In this document: one piece after another, positions 49,525-60,346 of the stretch
How positions within the stretch are numbered: position 1 is the first letter of the stretch
Layout of the letters: every line of letters starts with the position of its first letter
NCBI GenBank assembly: GCA_963970005.1
Contig: CAXAMN010026384.1
Coordinates: 520,428 to 584,427, forward strand
Direction: 5' to 3'
DNA length: 64,000 bases
Source of the DNA: Durusdinium trenchii
Taxonomy: Eukaryota; Sar; Dinophyceae; Suessiales; Symbiodiniaceae
Program-made: the position numbers and the translations under genes
Notes under the pieces: generated by a model
Told to the model about the DNA's origin: nothing
Database searches by the model: none
The model's input: only the letters and a program-made list of their open reading frames with translations

Positions 49525-50312
49525 CTAGCACCTCTTCCTCAGTGGCATCATACACTGGGATAGCATCTCTTCGTTTTTTCCACCATGTTTCAGGCTGTTG
49601 AATTGTTCTGGAAGTCTTCTCACACTCCTGGCTTCGACTGCACCTGATGGTGTCAGAATCACGTGGCAATCTGACCATGTCGACTTGCCAACCTGAACTA
49701 CTCGTTTGAACACCACATCTCCCTTGTTGGGACTCTGTGCCTTGTACAGCACGCTCTCACCAAAAGCACAAACTGTGCCTTTGTACTGCTTGCCATATTG
49801 CAGCTCATAGGATGTCATCTTGTCTGGCTCTAGCACGGATCTAGCACGGAATCGATTGATCAACCATGCTCCTGCCTGAATGGATAGATGTCCGTGTCAC
49901 CTCCAATGTGGTGGCAGCACCTCTCCTGGCAGAACTCTCTGATGCAGTTGCCCATGCGCCTCACGCTCTGGATTGCTCTCTCAGCTGCTCCATGACTTCT
50001 GTCTTGAGACCTAGTCGTGCTCTTGTTTGTTGGATGGCCTTCAAGATCTGTAAACAGCTTCTCTCGCCATCTGCTTGCAGGATCAGGTCTTCCTGGTTGC
50101 TGTTGTGGAGGCTGAATCGAACCAATTCTTCGACCGCATGCTTCAAACTGGCCCTTGGCTGGAACTGGAAGTGCTATGACAGCTCTTGTGTCTGAAATCG
50201 TTGCAACTAGCAGCGTCCCATGTTGGCTGGGATAGTCTTCTGGCGTCACAAACTCTCCAGGAACTGTCTCGTAGTTCTCGTTGGGGAAGGTGTAGGCAAA
50301 ATCAAATGACAA
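49525..50312 (-). pseudogene. Copia A: integrase remains
   Basis: Two frames. The upper one has a worn catalytic region with SHGAAERAIQSVRRMGNCI, which corresponds to the 'N-G-x-x-E-R-x-x-x-x-x-x' Glu helix of integrases. The lower one reads MINRFRARSVLEPDKMTSYE, then GTVCAFGESVLYK and STWSDCHVILT, typical of the integrase C-terminal domain that precedes the pol linker. Confidence 0.65.
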
Positions 50313-50612
50313 AGCAGTCTTTTCGTTGTGATCTTTTGTTTTGTGACTATCTTCTTTGGATCTGGTTGCCAGACATGCCTCACACCATGACTCAAAAAGG
50401 AATGTGAGTCAAATTGTGATGATCCTGGACTTCTCTGCTTGGCGTTTTTGGTACTTTGATGGAGACGGCTTTTCGGCTGTTCTCCTCATAGAGTTTCTTT
50501 GCGGTGCCAGCTTCCAATTCCCACTGAAGCGTCAAAACTTGAAATTGCGCAATCTTCTTAGCAGCTTCTTCTTCGTGCCACTTGTTGGCAGACCTCTGAG
50601 TGAGCACGCCTC

Positions 50613-51334
50613 TCATAGGACCTTTGCTTCATCCTCCAGCTTGTAGATCTTGTTGTCAATGGCAATCTCCTTGGCTGGATCTCTCTCGTGGTGTTGTGGT
50701 TCTTCTTTTGCAAGTGCTGCCTCATCTGCTTCACCTGTCTCATACTCGTCCTCATCATCCCACTCGATCTGGTGAAGTGCATCTTTCACTTTGGGGAAAG
50801 GAGCTAGTGGAACTTCACTCCCTTCTTGATAGAAGTCTTCGAAGTCTGACGGTGACCAACATGTCAATGTTCTCTGAGGATCCCATGACGGCACAGGGTA
50901 CCTGAATGCTTGATCTCCTTGCTCTTTGAAGTCTTTTGTGTTTTCAATCTGTGTCCATATGCCTTCTTGGCCTGGTTTCTTCATGAGGGTCATCCTCTTG
51001 TTCCATTTCTCAATGATCATCCCTTCAGGGTTGAGGTACTTGTCAGCTGCTGCATCTGAATACACAGCTACTCCGTTTGGAAGTCGGTGCCAGCCTGGGT
51101 GCTTGGAGATGTTCATCAACTCTTTGCTCAAGTATCCCTCAATACGAAGACTCTCTTGGCTGGTGTGTAGTCCAAGCTCTCATGGCTCGTGACATCGTTA
51201 TGACTTACTTGTTCTTCTCCTCTGTCTCTCCTTCTCTGTTTGTTCTCAAGTCTCCATTGCTCACAGTCATGTCTCTGTAGCACTTCATTTGCATCTTCTT
51301 TGCTCATCGTGACCATTTCAATTCTGGCCTTCAT
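50613..51334 (-). pseudogene. Copia A: unidentified upstream frames
   Basis: Frames 51334-51128 and 51131-50613 are coding-like (KHPGWHRLPNGVAVYSDAAA; PSWDPQRTLTCWSPSDFEDF; a Glu/Asp-rich end). I do not recognise a gag or protease. The position before integrase suggests gag-protease territory of a diverged copia family. Confidence 0.4.
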
Positions 51335-51915
51335 GAATGCTGTGATTCTCGAGGTCCAAAGGGATCATTGTCTCTGTCTTGGGATTGCTTCGGGGGAGTT
51401 GCATTTTTGGCGCAAAATGTGTTTTTGTTTTTCTTTAGATGTATATATAAAAATTGACATCGTGTGTATGATTGTCTGTGTGGATTCGGAGCTAAAGAAT
51501 CGCGATGTCGTTTATGCTGCGCGAGAGCGACTGCATTATTGACATCGTGGACTCGTGGACGCGTGTTCTTCCAGGGAGTCTGCTCGAGAGAAACAGGTGA
51601 TCGACATCGTGTGTGTGGTTGATGCGGACACATTGCCCATCGCTGCGGCTACGGTATATTTCCACTCCAAATCAAGCTGCGCCCGATTATTTACTGAGTG
51701 TTTCCTTCGCCGCCTTTTCCTCCCTCTGCACTTCTTCCCTCTTGCGGTTAACGCTTCCTCGCGGGTGGAGAGCACAAGTCGCTGCTTCCTCATTACCACA
51801 CTTCCGCCCGGCTCCAAGAGCACAGGTTGCTGCTTCCCACACACTCACCCGCCCGCCACCTTTACACAATTACTCTGTGCGGGCGGCTTCCACCGCGTAG
51901 CGGCGTGAATACTTG

Positions 51916-52257
51916 TCACCACCAACTCTCAACACTCTGAACTGTTGTTTCGCTTCTTGCGGCAACACCCTCCAGGCGTGCGGGGACTTCTACCTCGTAG
52001 GACTCTTCTTGGAAACAGAACGTTAGGTTGCTGCCTTTCTCCTTCTGCCTCACAAGTCTAAGCGCTACTGCGTGTCCACAGTCGATCTTGTACACCAAGT
52101 ACTGTCGAACCTTGAACTTCTCTGCTGGTTGCGGCCGTCTATAGTGTCGTTGGAACTCTGTTGCCAAACCAATGGGAGAGCTCACAAATCCCAGGGTCAA
52201 ACCAGCAAAAATTTGCTCGTCCTGCGCGATCTCGCCTCCTTGTTGCGGGCCCCTCAC
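51916..52257 (-). pseudogene. Copia A: 5'-most frame
   Basis: 113 codons just inside the upstream LTR-like repeat, reading LATEFQRHYRRPQPAEKFKV and CGHAVALRLVRQKEKGSNL. Basic, no family recognised. Confidence 0.3.
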
Positions 52258-52271
52258 GGCACTCCGCTACC

Positions 52272-52372
52272 ACGTCGCGCGCTTTTCTCGCTGCAAATGA
52301 GCCTGTATGTTGCGGAATGACATGTTAGTAGTGTGCACAGCAATGCGGTCAAGACTGTATGCTAGAATACGC
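52272..52372 (-). repeat. LTR-like direct repeat, copy 2 (5' side of copia A)
   Basis: Partner of 46733-46835. In both copies similarity stops at TAGAATA, the same word met at 57352, so this may be a shared LTR end or recombination point. Confidence 0.65.
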
Positions 52373-52394
52373 GCCTTTTTTCACCAATGCCTTG

Positions 52395-52845
52395 ATCAGT
52401 CTCAAAGACCACTCTCCGAATGCCTTGATCTCTTCTTCTTGTGACTGATAGTCGAAGATGTTTGGCTTTGCTATCAGAGTTGACCTATCTGTGGTTGATG
52501 ACTTCTTGTCCTCAGCTGCTTTCTTCACTGCCTCAGCTGCTGATGTTGTTGCCAGCGTACCCTGCGCTATTGTTTGACAGAATTTCGTACTAATGTCTCT
52601 TTGGCACAATGTACTGGGTACAGAGTGTTGCTCACAACAATTATTCACCAGTCCAGCTGTTTGGGCTCCAAGGGCCCCAAATCTATGGCTCACAATCGCA
52701 CTCGGGATCCCAATGACCTAGGGGCTTTTCAATCAAAGCTCCAGACGGGTTACCTCCTTCTCAGCTCCGCTACCATACGCACCTTTTCTTGATGATGCTC
52801 ATGATGTCATGTCTTCGCACAATGGTCACTATGCAAAATGGTTCG
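52395..52845 (-). repeat. Copy of the copia B leader and gag start
   Basis: Nearly the same as 56850-57345. On the minus strand it encodes GALGAQTAGLVNNCCEQHSV and LIAKPNIFDYQSQEEEIKAF, the start of a gag-like protein. It breaks off at the LTR-like repeat of element A, so it is a truncated extra copy of the 5' end of the B family. Confidence 0.75.
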
Positions 52846-53024
52846 CGCTCCTTCTAGGCACTATGAGGCCCCAAAAATGCTTCTTTGAGTTCACTTTGCC
52901 ACCATAGTCTACTTTCTTCCATGTCATTTTTCTTTTTCTTTCTGTGAACTGCATGTTCTTTCAGGAACTGTGTTCCTAGAGATTGATGATATCTCTGTCT
53001 GTTGTCTGTCTGGAAATTTTCTCC

Positions 53025-53655
53025 TCATGACTCTTTCTCTACCATATCTGCTGCGTCGTGTTGTCCACTACTCATGAGCTTCCAGTATTTCTCATGGAGT
53101 TGCCCAAGCTTTGCTTCAAGTCGACCACATAATTGATTTGCCTGCTCTGCGATGTTTTGGTTTCTCATCGATGTCTCTCTGGTCCCTATTTTGAACATGG
53201 GTCCTTCTGATGGCGTTGCTCCATCTGTAGCTGCCTTCAACATCATTTTATGTTCCCAATACTGTTCTGTTGACGCTTGCATATCTTCCAAGCTCCTTCT
53301 TGCTCAGAAGTTTTCCTGCGTTCAACTCTTGTAGCACATCATAGGCGATGATTGTTGTAGTATCTGGTGTATCGGGTTCAGTAAAGCCTCCCATGAGAAT
53401 CAACCCACAATGAATTCTCCTGGCATAGTTGCGCAATCTTTCAATTTTGTCTCCATAGTTCTCAACTTCACTGGCATCTCTTTCAAGATCTTCAATTCTA
53501 CTTTCTAACTCCATGGTCCTGTATTCTATACCATCTGGTCTCCAATCAACACGTTGCCAAGTATCATAGTAGCGTCTTTCTGCATGACCCCATTGTTCAT
53601 CACTGTCCTTTTGGAGTTTCAGTTCAAGACGTTTGCAGTTTTATAGGCCACAAAG
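53025..53655 (-). pseudogene. Copia B: extra 3' region (membrane span plus coiled coil)
   Basis: Directly after RNase H one phase reads FVQISIFLAVVIFVAYK, a likely membrane span. It is followed by a charged helical frame (LESRIEDLERDASEVENYGD) and then EDMQASTEQYWEHKMM and AEQANQLCGRLEAKLGQLHE. It resembles in layout, not in sequence, the extra 3' region of element A. Confidence 0.45.
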
Positions 53656-53659
53656 ATCA

Positions 53660-54433
53660 CTACTGCAAGGAAAATGCTGATTTGCACAAATCACTATGAT
53701 CCAAAAGTTTCCAATTTCCATTGGATTCCTTCATCTCCTCCAATCTCATGTCTTCTAATCCACACTGAATGTTGTCTCCTTCTTTGGAGAATGCTTCTGT
53801 TCCCACTGGCTGCATTCCCTCTAATGCTACCATTCTAACAACCATCTTTGCAATCTTGTTGACCTTTCCTGCAAATTTCTTCTTTTCTTCAAATTCCCTT
53901 CTCTCATATTCTCCTACTCTCACTTGGTCTTCACTGTGCCAGTAACCACTTAGGTTCATCAAATATTTGATTCTTTGTCCTCCAAGTGGTATTGTGTTGA
54001 GGCCTGCCATGTTGCTGTCTGTTGGCGCCTGTACCATCTTGAAGCCTTTCCTGTTCTGAATCCATAGCAACTTCCCATCTAAATGCCTCACTTTTCCAAC
54101 TCCTCTCTTCGTCGCAAGTTGGCGCGCACTGGATGAATTTGTGAAGATGTAATGGTCCACCTTTGTCCCAAGAGCAAGTTCCAGAACTGCTCTGATATAC
54201 ATTCCATCTGGTGCTGAGGAAATTATTGCATGTAAATCTGCTTCACATGAAGATAGGCTGACAATCTTCGGTGTTCTGCTGCTGTTGAACAATGGACAAC
54301 TATTCACCGCATGGAATCCGCTTTTGTGGCTTTCTGTGGCTTTTGTTTGCACTCCAGTCTGAATCTGAGAATGTCTCCAAGCACCAATAGCTTTCTCCTT
54401 TCTTGACATAACCTCCTTCCTGTGGAAATTCAA
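53660..54433 (-). pseudogene. Copia B: RNase H domain and C-terminus
   Basis: Reads KIVSLSSCEADLHAIISSAP (Glu box; 'S-S-x-E-A-E' with Asp at the last place), YIFTNSSSARQLATKRGVGK, and VRHLDGKLLWIQNRKGFKM. A long polar C-terminal part follows (EERREFEEKK-like). Confidence 0.7.
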
Positions 54434-55595
54434 ACACTAGACCATCGTCCATAGTCTTCTTCAAGTATCTCAAAAAATTCTTCAAGTGATGAAATGACAT
54501 AGCTGTAGGGTTTGACATTCTTGAAACTTGAAGCCAGTTCCTTCACTGTGAATGCTACATCATACCTCTCTTGACATAGATAGATACCTGATCCAACAAT
54601 GCGTTTGAAAAGGCTACTCTTCTCTGGCTCACGCAAGACTTCTAACTTGTCTTCCATCTGGATTGAGTTGTCTGCTGGTAGTTGTTGGGGCTTGACAGGC
54701 CCAATCTGCTCTTCATAGGCTTTCAACATCTGCTGGATGTAGTTGCCTGGTTGGGTCCATAATCCATCAACTTTAAGTTTGTACTTTTTCTTCAGAAAAA
54801 TGAACTCATCTCCACTCCTCTGGTGTCGAATTAGCCATGAATCTTTGGAAGAAAGACTTCATTGATGTGCTTTGAGTCTCCTGTGAAAAGCAAGCCATCC
54901 ACATAGATCAAAATTATACCCTTCTCATTTCTTCCTAGGCGTGGGCGCTCAGCACTGAACTTGTAGTTGAGTTCCTCTGCGAGGTACTTTGTGAAAAAGT
55001 GAAACCATGCTTTTGCTCTTTGTCCAGGTAGATTCCTCTTCACTAGGAATTCTTCTCCTCTCAAGAACACTTTTAATGGTTTCTCTTGTGGAACTTGTGG
55101 AAATGCATCTTTTTCCATCAAGACATCCTCGCATCTGTGAGAACGCTCCTTCTCCCTCGCTTGCCTCATCTTCTTTGCTGATTCTCTGGAATATTGCGGG
55201 TAGAAGCTTCAGTACATGTCCTGAAGTCGCTGGTGAGGAAAAAAGGCAAGTCTCGTTCCTTAAGCGAAAGCATATTCTCTTGCAACTAGTCCTGATCTTC
55301 TCTTCCACCTCTTGACTGAAATCCCATCTCGAAGGTGATATGGTTTCTTCCTCCCGTCATACACATTGCGTGTTGTCAAGTATTTGGTTCCTTTTCTGCT
55401 ACCCTCTAATTTCTCTAGCACCTGCATCTTCTGGAGTCTTTTCTCTTCCACTTCATCAGCTGCTCTGTCAATCCATTCTTCTGGATCTCCTTCAGGTTCA
55501 TGTTCTCCATCACGCCACAAGCATTCAGGTCCATTGATCTTCATCTTCCCACTCTTCTTCACCAACTTCTTCTGCAATGGTGGATAATTCTTCAT
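54430..55595 (-). pseudogene. Copia B: reverse transcriptase remains
   Basis: Pieces in three phases: SGLVAREYAFA (RT entry), a KAWFHFFTKYLAEELNYKFS segment, GIILIYVDGLLFTGDSKHIN (motif C) and SGIYLCQERYDVAFTVKELA (thumb). Motif C reads Y-V-D-G instead of Y-V-D-D, so the second catalytic Asp is lost. Confidence 0.7.
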
Positions 55596-55625
55596 CTACG
55601 CGGTAAGGATCTTCTCCTCCAACTT

Positions 55626-55991
55626 TCACAATGTTGATCTTGGCCTTCTTGCTTGAATCAGTTGATGCCACACCTTTGCCTTTCTGGCCTTTGCCTTTGC
55701 CTTTACCCTCATGATCACCTTCTTTTCCTTTCTAATCTCCTGTTCCTTTCTTTCCTTTGCCCTTGGCATCTTTACCTTGTTCTCACCCTTTCCTTTGGCA
55801 TCTTGGACTCGATCAACGTCCATTGGCATAGGCCCTTGATATTCTGTATTGCTACTAGCCACCATGGAAGTAGCCCGCTTCTGTTGAGATCGATCCCATT
55901 GCAATACATGTTCCCTCAAAGTTGAGTATTGAACATTGTCACCAATTGTCAAGTTCAAGTGGGACTTGAGTTGTCCACCTACACATCTCAA
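55626..55991 (-). pseudogene. Copia B: gag C-terminal region
   Basis: Reads GDNVQYSTLREHVLQWDRSQ, then GPMPMDVDRVQDA and a Lys/Ala-rich basic end. The 'P-M-D-V-D' word and basic tail are typical of copia-type gag. No CCHC knuckle is seen. Confidence 0.55.
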
Positions 55992-56740
55992 AAGATTTCA
56001 ACTCTTCCTGAATTGTAGTCCCTGCCTTGGCAGTCTCATCAAATACCTCTTCAAGCTTCAAGAGTTGAGGTGAAAATGCTGGCCATGTAGTGGCTGCTCC
56101 CAAGAGCGCCAAGCCTCTTGCCTTTCAAGTTTGCTTAAACGCTTCATTCAAACTTTTCCAGGCATCAAAGTCTTCCACAGTTTTCACCAGTTGCAGTGCC
56201 CTTCCTCTCATCAGTGAAGCTAACAATCCATAGAGCTTGTTGCGTCTTTCTAGTCTTTTCTGCCTCAGTTGCCAAGTCCACGTCAAATTTGTCATCTGGC
56301 TTCTCGTGAATTTCCTTTAAGTCCTTCATGTAGCCCTCATCAACTGCGCTCAGGTCACGTCGCGAAAGGTAGCCCCCCCAAGGGATACCTTGAGTTTGTC
56401 TTGCGAAGCAAGTGTGGACTCCTCCGGATCCAATAATTCATAGTTCAATTCAACCCCCCCAACCCCACCCTTGGAATTGAGTTTTCAATAATCTCCCCCG
56501 CGGAATTCATTTTTCAATACACCTCCCCCTCCCCCCTTACCGCTTCATCCCGAAGTGGATTACCTCAATTGTTATTTGGCGTTGAGCGCTCTAAGCTTGG
56601 GGTAGTGTTGAGTCCATGAAGAGACATGACACCGGGGTTTGCCAGATGTTGTTTTTAGTCCCTCTTGTCGTTGAGGATTATCGTATAACAATATACATAT
56701 ATATATATATGTATCACACTTTGGTCTTTTTCCCCCACTC

Positions 56741-57214
56741 TCAAGTTGACGTTTGATTCGACTCCACCAACAACACCACACTGCATATTTTACATGTTTC
56801 TATTCTCCTCCCGCTGTCCTGCCTTTCGTGTATCCCTCTTCTCAAGTCCTTCTCAAAGACCCATGACCACTCTCTGAATGCCTTGACCTCTTCTTCTTGT
56901 GACTTATAGTCAAAGATGTTTGGCTTTGCTATCAATGTTGACCAATCTGTGGTTGATGACTTTTTGTCCTCAACTGCTTTCTTCACTGCCTCAGCTGCTG
57001 ATGTTGTTGCCAGCGTACCCTGCGCTATTGTTGGAAGGAATTTCTCTGATCTCCTACATCTTCTCCTTGTACTAGTGTCTCTTTGGCACAATGTACTGGG
57101 CACAGAGTGTTGCTCACAACAATTATTCACCAGTCCAGCTGTTTGGGCTCCAAAGGCCCCGAATCTATGGCTCACAACCGCACCCGGGATCCCAATGACG
57201 TAGGGGTTTTTCAA
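56741..57214 (-). pseudogene. Copia B: gag N-terminal region
   Basis: Reads GAFGAQTAGLVNNCCEQHSV, ATTSAAEAVKKAVEDKKSST and LIAKPNIFDYKSQEEEVKAF, then EWSWVFEKDL. The 'K-P-x-x-F-x-x-x-x-x-x-x-x-W' part fits the gag start of copia elements. The same protein is encoded by the extra copy at 52349-52693. Confidence 0.6.
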
Positions 57215-57517
57215 TCAGAGCTCCAGAGGGTTACCTCCTTCTCAGCTCCTACCATACGCACCCTTTTTGATCCTCAAAAGAGCTTCAGTAGACGTCCATG
57301 ATGCTCATCATGTCATGTCTTTGCACAACGGTCACTATGCAAAATGGTTCGCGTAGAATAGTCCGTTTGTCCTGACAGCAACAGAAACTCGGTGACAAGT
57401 GGCAGAGCCGGACTTTGAAGCCGGGACTGCCCAAGATGTTTTTCGCTCAAAGCATGCAACTTCGACGTGGAGCTGTGCAACAAGGTCCATCCATCCATCC
57501 TCGAGATTAGTCGTCCA

Positions 57518-57590
57518 GCCCCTGTGAGATAGGTGGTGTACGATAGGTTGTGTGAGCTGAGTGGCGTAAGATGAGTAGTGTAAGATAGGT
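57518..57590. repeat. Inverted fragment of the 58.2-kb minisatellite
   Basis: GTGAGATAGGTGGTGTACGA and GTAAGATGAGTAGTGTAAGA are reverse-complement forms of the CACACCACTCATCTTACAC units found at 58240-58905. Confidence 0.65.
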
Positions 57591-57599
57591 TGGGCCACG

Positions 57600-58240
57600 C
57601 GTGGCTGAGCGCAGGTTTCGTGGCAGGGCCAGCGCTTGGTGAACCTGGCGGGCAGATTTTGTGGCGTGGCTGAGCGCAGACTTCGTGGCAGGCGCAGGAC
57701 TTGGTGAGCCTGGAGTGGTTTTGTGGCAGGCGCAGTACTTGGTGAGCCTCGAGTGCAGATTTTGTGGCAGGTGCAGTACATAGAGCCTCCTGGATCAGCT
57801 GCGGCGCACGTGGGCGCCGCTGGGCCGCGCGTGGCTTAGTGCAGATTTCGTGGCAGGCGCAGCATTTGGTGAACCTGGAGCGCAGATTTCGTGGCAGGCG
57901 CAGTGCGCAGAGCCTCCTGGATCAGCTGCGGCGCGCGTGGGCGCCGCGGAGCCACGCGTGGCTGAGCGCAGATTTTGTTGCAGGCGCAGCGCTTGGTGAA
58001 CTTGGCGTGCAGATTTTGTGGCAGGCGCAAGACTTGGTGAGCCTGGAGCGCAGATTTTGTGGCAGGCGCAGTACATAGAGCCTCCTGGATCAGCTGCGGC
58101 GCACGTGGGCGCCGCTGGGTCGCGCGTGGCTTAGTGCAGATTTCGTGGCAGTTGCAGCACTTGGTGAACCTGGAGCGCAGATTTCGTGGCAGGCGCAGTA
58201 CTTGGTGAGCCTGGAGTGCAGATTTTGTGGCAGGCGCAGT
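57600..58240. repeat. Minisatellite array (TTTTGTGGCAGGCGCAG-type) with higher-order units
   Basis: A 40-50-bp unit containing GCAGATTTTGTGGCAGGCGC recurs about 12 times. A larger block with AGAGCCTCCTGGATCAGCTG and CGGCGC appears three times (57783, 57910, 58078). Long open frames on both strands here come from the repeat. Confidence 0.85.
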
Positions 58241-58905
58241 ACACACCACTCATCTCACATCACTCATCTCACACCACTCATCTTACACTGCCCATTTCAC
58301 ACCACTCAGCTTAAACCACTCAGCATACTCGTCTCACACAACTCATCTTACACCATTCTTCTCACACCACTCATCTCACACCACTTTACACCACTCATCT
58401 TACACCACTCATCTTACAGTACTCATCTCACACCACTCAGCTTACACCACTCAGCTTACACCACTATCTTACACCCCTCATCTTACACCACTCATCTTAC
58501 ACCACTCAGCTTTCGCCACTGATCTCACACCACTCGTCTTACACCACTCATCTTACACCACCTCCTCTTACACCACTCATCTCACACACCGCTCGTCTTA
58601 CACCACTCAGCATTCACCACTCGTCTCACACCACTCATCCTACACCACTCATCACACACCACTCATCTTACACCACTCATCACACACCACTCATCACACA
58701 CCACCCATCACACACCACTCATCTCACACCACTCATCTCAAGCCACTCACGCTACACCACTGATCACACACCACTCATCTCACACCACTCATCACACACC
58801 GCTCATCTTACACCACTCATCACACACCACTCAACACACACGCACACCACTCATCTTACACCACTCATCACACACCACTCGTCACACACCACTCATCTCA
58901 TTCAC
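58240..58905. repeat. Minisatellite array (CACACCACTCATCTTACAC-type)
   Basis: About 50 units of CACACCACTCATC or TTACACCACTCATC, 10-13 bp each, with rare variants. Confidence 0.9.
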
Positions 58906-59622
58906 ATCGTCCAGTATTTTTCTGTCCTTCTGCAACAAACGTATCTCAACTCTTCAGGTTTTAATTGCCTCTCCAACGTGTCGATTCTTGTCTCAACGGA
59001 TTGTCTTTATACGTCGCCAGAATCCCCAACACAAGAAGTAATACAGTGATACGAATCTTTTGGCACGAAAGGGGACAAATTGGTACCAGGTGGTTTGTCA
59101 GAACCATATGTCAGCCTAGCCAGAACTGGCTTCCTGTTTCTTTTTTTGGATTTGATGACCTGTGAGTTGAAGGGAGGTAGGCGTTGGGGCATGACTCAAA
59201 CAACAAAATTCAATACACTCTGAGCAATGGCCTTGCGACCATAACGCAGCAATGCAACGAGATGTCATCGGTAGCGGACTACACACTGGCATTGGTTGTA
59301 AGGACGCTCTACTGTCAATACACGCACGCAACAATATTTGCGCAGCGACGAAAGGAAATGTCACTGGTTGCATTGCTTTGCAGACAGCAATACAACGTGT
59401 CATTGGCTGTAACGGTGATGGTATCTACATATGCAACCAGGTGTCATTGGTCGCGGGGCTGTTCATGCAATGACGAAACAAGATGAATTGATCGTATTGC
59501 TTCACGCAGGCAGCAATACAACATTACACCATGTCATTGCCTATAAAGGTAATGATGAAGTTTGCATGTCATAAGATGTCATAGGATCAACTGCATGTCC
59601 AAAGGTTTGTCCCAAAGTTGAG

Positions 59623-59712
59623 GCTGAAGCTGGAATGGCGGTGCAGAAGGGCACGGTTCAGCGGGCCAAAGCCAGCGGCATTGGGTCATTGAGCAACTCT
59701 CAAGGCGGAGAA
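59623..59712 (+). CDS. PKS exon: KR C-terminal segment
   Basis: Reads AEAGMAVQKGTVQRAKASGI, then GSLSNSQGGE. In KR domains WGxW is followed by 'a-x-x-G-M-A' and 'r-x-x-x-x-G-i-x-x-l', as here. The last segment of KR may continue at 59768-59875 (PETVVVAQEWQSW), which is less certain. Confidence 0.7.
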
Positions 59713-60079
59713 CTAAATCGTCGATGAACATGTTTTGGTTTGACCCGCCTTGACCCGGCTTTGGCAGGTCAATTCCAAGACAGCACTCCTTTTAATGGCG
59801 TTCACGGCGTTCCTGAAACCGTGGTCGTTGCTCAGGAATGGCAATCTTGGGCAGCGTTATCTATCAAAAGGCCGCCCTTCTAGCACAAACAGCGGAGACA
59901 GGGTCATAGGAGGAGTCTTTAGCCATGCGAGGTTCTGCCACCTGTGCATGTGATTGGCGCTGCCCACATCCAATGGCCAAAATTCTTGCGCACTGCTTTC
60001 AATGCAAACACCTCAGCCGTGCGAATGTGATGGGCTGCAAGCAGGGCTGATAGACTTTAAGCTGACACACTTCTTGTTG

Positions 60080-60189
60080 ATTGTCATCCCCTTCCAACAT
60101 TCACGACCTATCAGCCAAGGCTGGGGTGCCGGGATTCCTTCAAGATTTGGAGGCAGAGGCCGCGAAGACTACGGATGGACCTCGTGAAG
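60080..60189 (+). CDS. PKS exon: KR to ACP linker
   Basis: Reads IHDLSAKAGVPGFLQDLEAE, then AAKTTDGPRE. VPGFLQDL resembles the 'P-x-F-L-x-x-L' linker after KR. The donor is GA at 60190 (GAAG|GAGAATGG). The start is not fixed. Confidence 0.6.
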
Positions 60190-60346
60190 GAGAATGGACG
60201 TGGGTGAAATTGTCACAGTTGCTTTCCTTCTCTTATCCTTCATTTCTTTTGAGAGTTTGCTCTATGCGAGTGATTGTGTGTGTGTGTGCGCGTGTGTGTT
60301 GCTTTGAGCTTTTAACTTTGCATATTTGCTTCTTTTGCACTTGTAG
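60190..60346 (+). other. GA-AG intron between linker and ACP
   Basis: 157 nt. GAGAATGG follows the cut at both ends, so an 8-bp direct repeat brackets the intron. Splicing joins PRE-G with EWVAAL. Confidence 0.7.

Larger units (their letters stand above)
46733..52375 (-). mobile_element. Ty1/copia-like retrotransposon A (decayed)
   Basis: Read on the minus strand between two roughly 100-bp direct repeats: N-terminal unknown region, integrase remains, an acidic linker, RT with the VHVDDLLLLGS box, RNase H with ALSSGEAEF and GRVRHID, then a 3' reading frame with a membrane-like segment. The order integrase before RT is diagnostic for copia. Many frameshifts and stops make it non-functional. 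A clear gag is not seen inside these limits. Confidence 0.75.
52860..57345 (-). mobile_element. Ty1/copia-like retrotransposon B (internally deleted)
   Basis: On the minus strand the order is gag start (57214-56741), gag end (55991-55626), RT (55595-54430), RNase H (54433-53660) and an extra 3' region with a possible membrane span (53650-53025). Protease and integrase are absent between gag and RT (about 30 bp apart), so this is a deletion derivative. The gag is also interrupted around 56000-56740. Confidence 0.7.
46668..59622 (+). other. Giant GT-AG intron 3 in KR, 12,955 nt
   Basis: It begins GTCTGG directly after the WGPW codons and ends GTTGAG before the GCTGAAGCTGGAATG exon, so the two halves of one KR motif (WGPW / AEAGMA) lie on either side in the same phase. 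Its content is Ty1/copia remains (46733-57345, minus) and minisatellites (57518-58905). 58910-59620 shows nothing recognisable. Confidence 0.75.

Noticed and set aside
57335..58763. Several 100-180-codon frames on both strands
   Set aside because: All are produced by the two minisatellite arrays.
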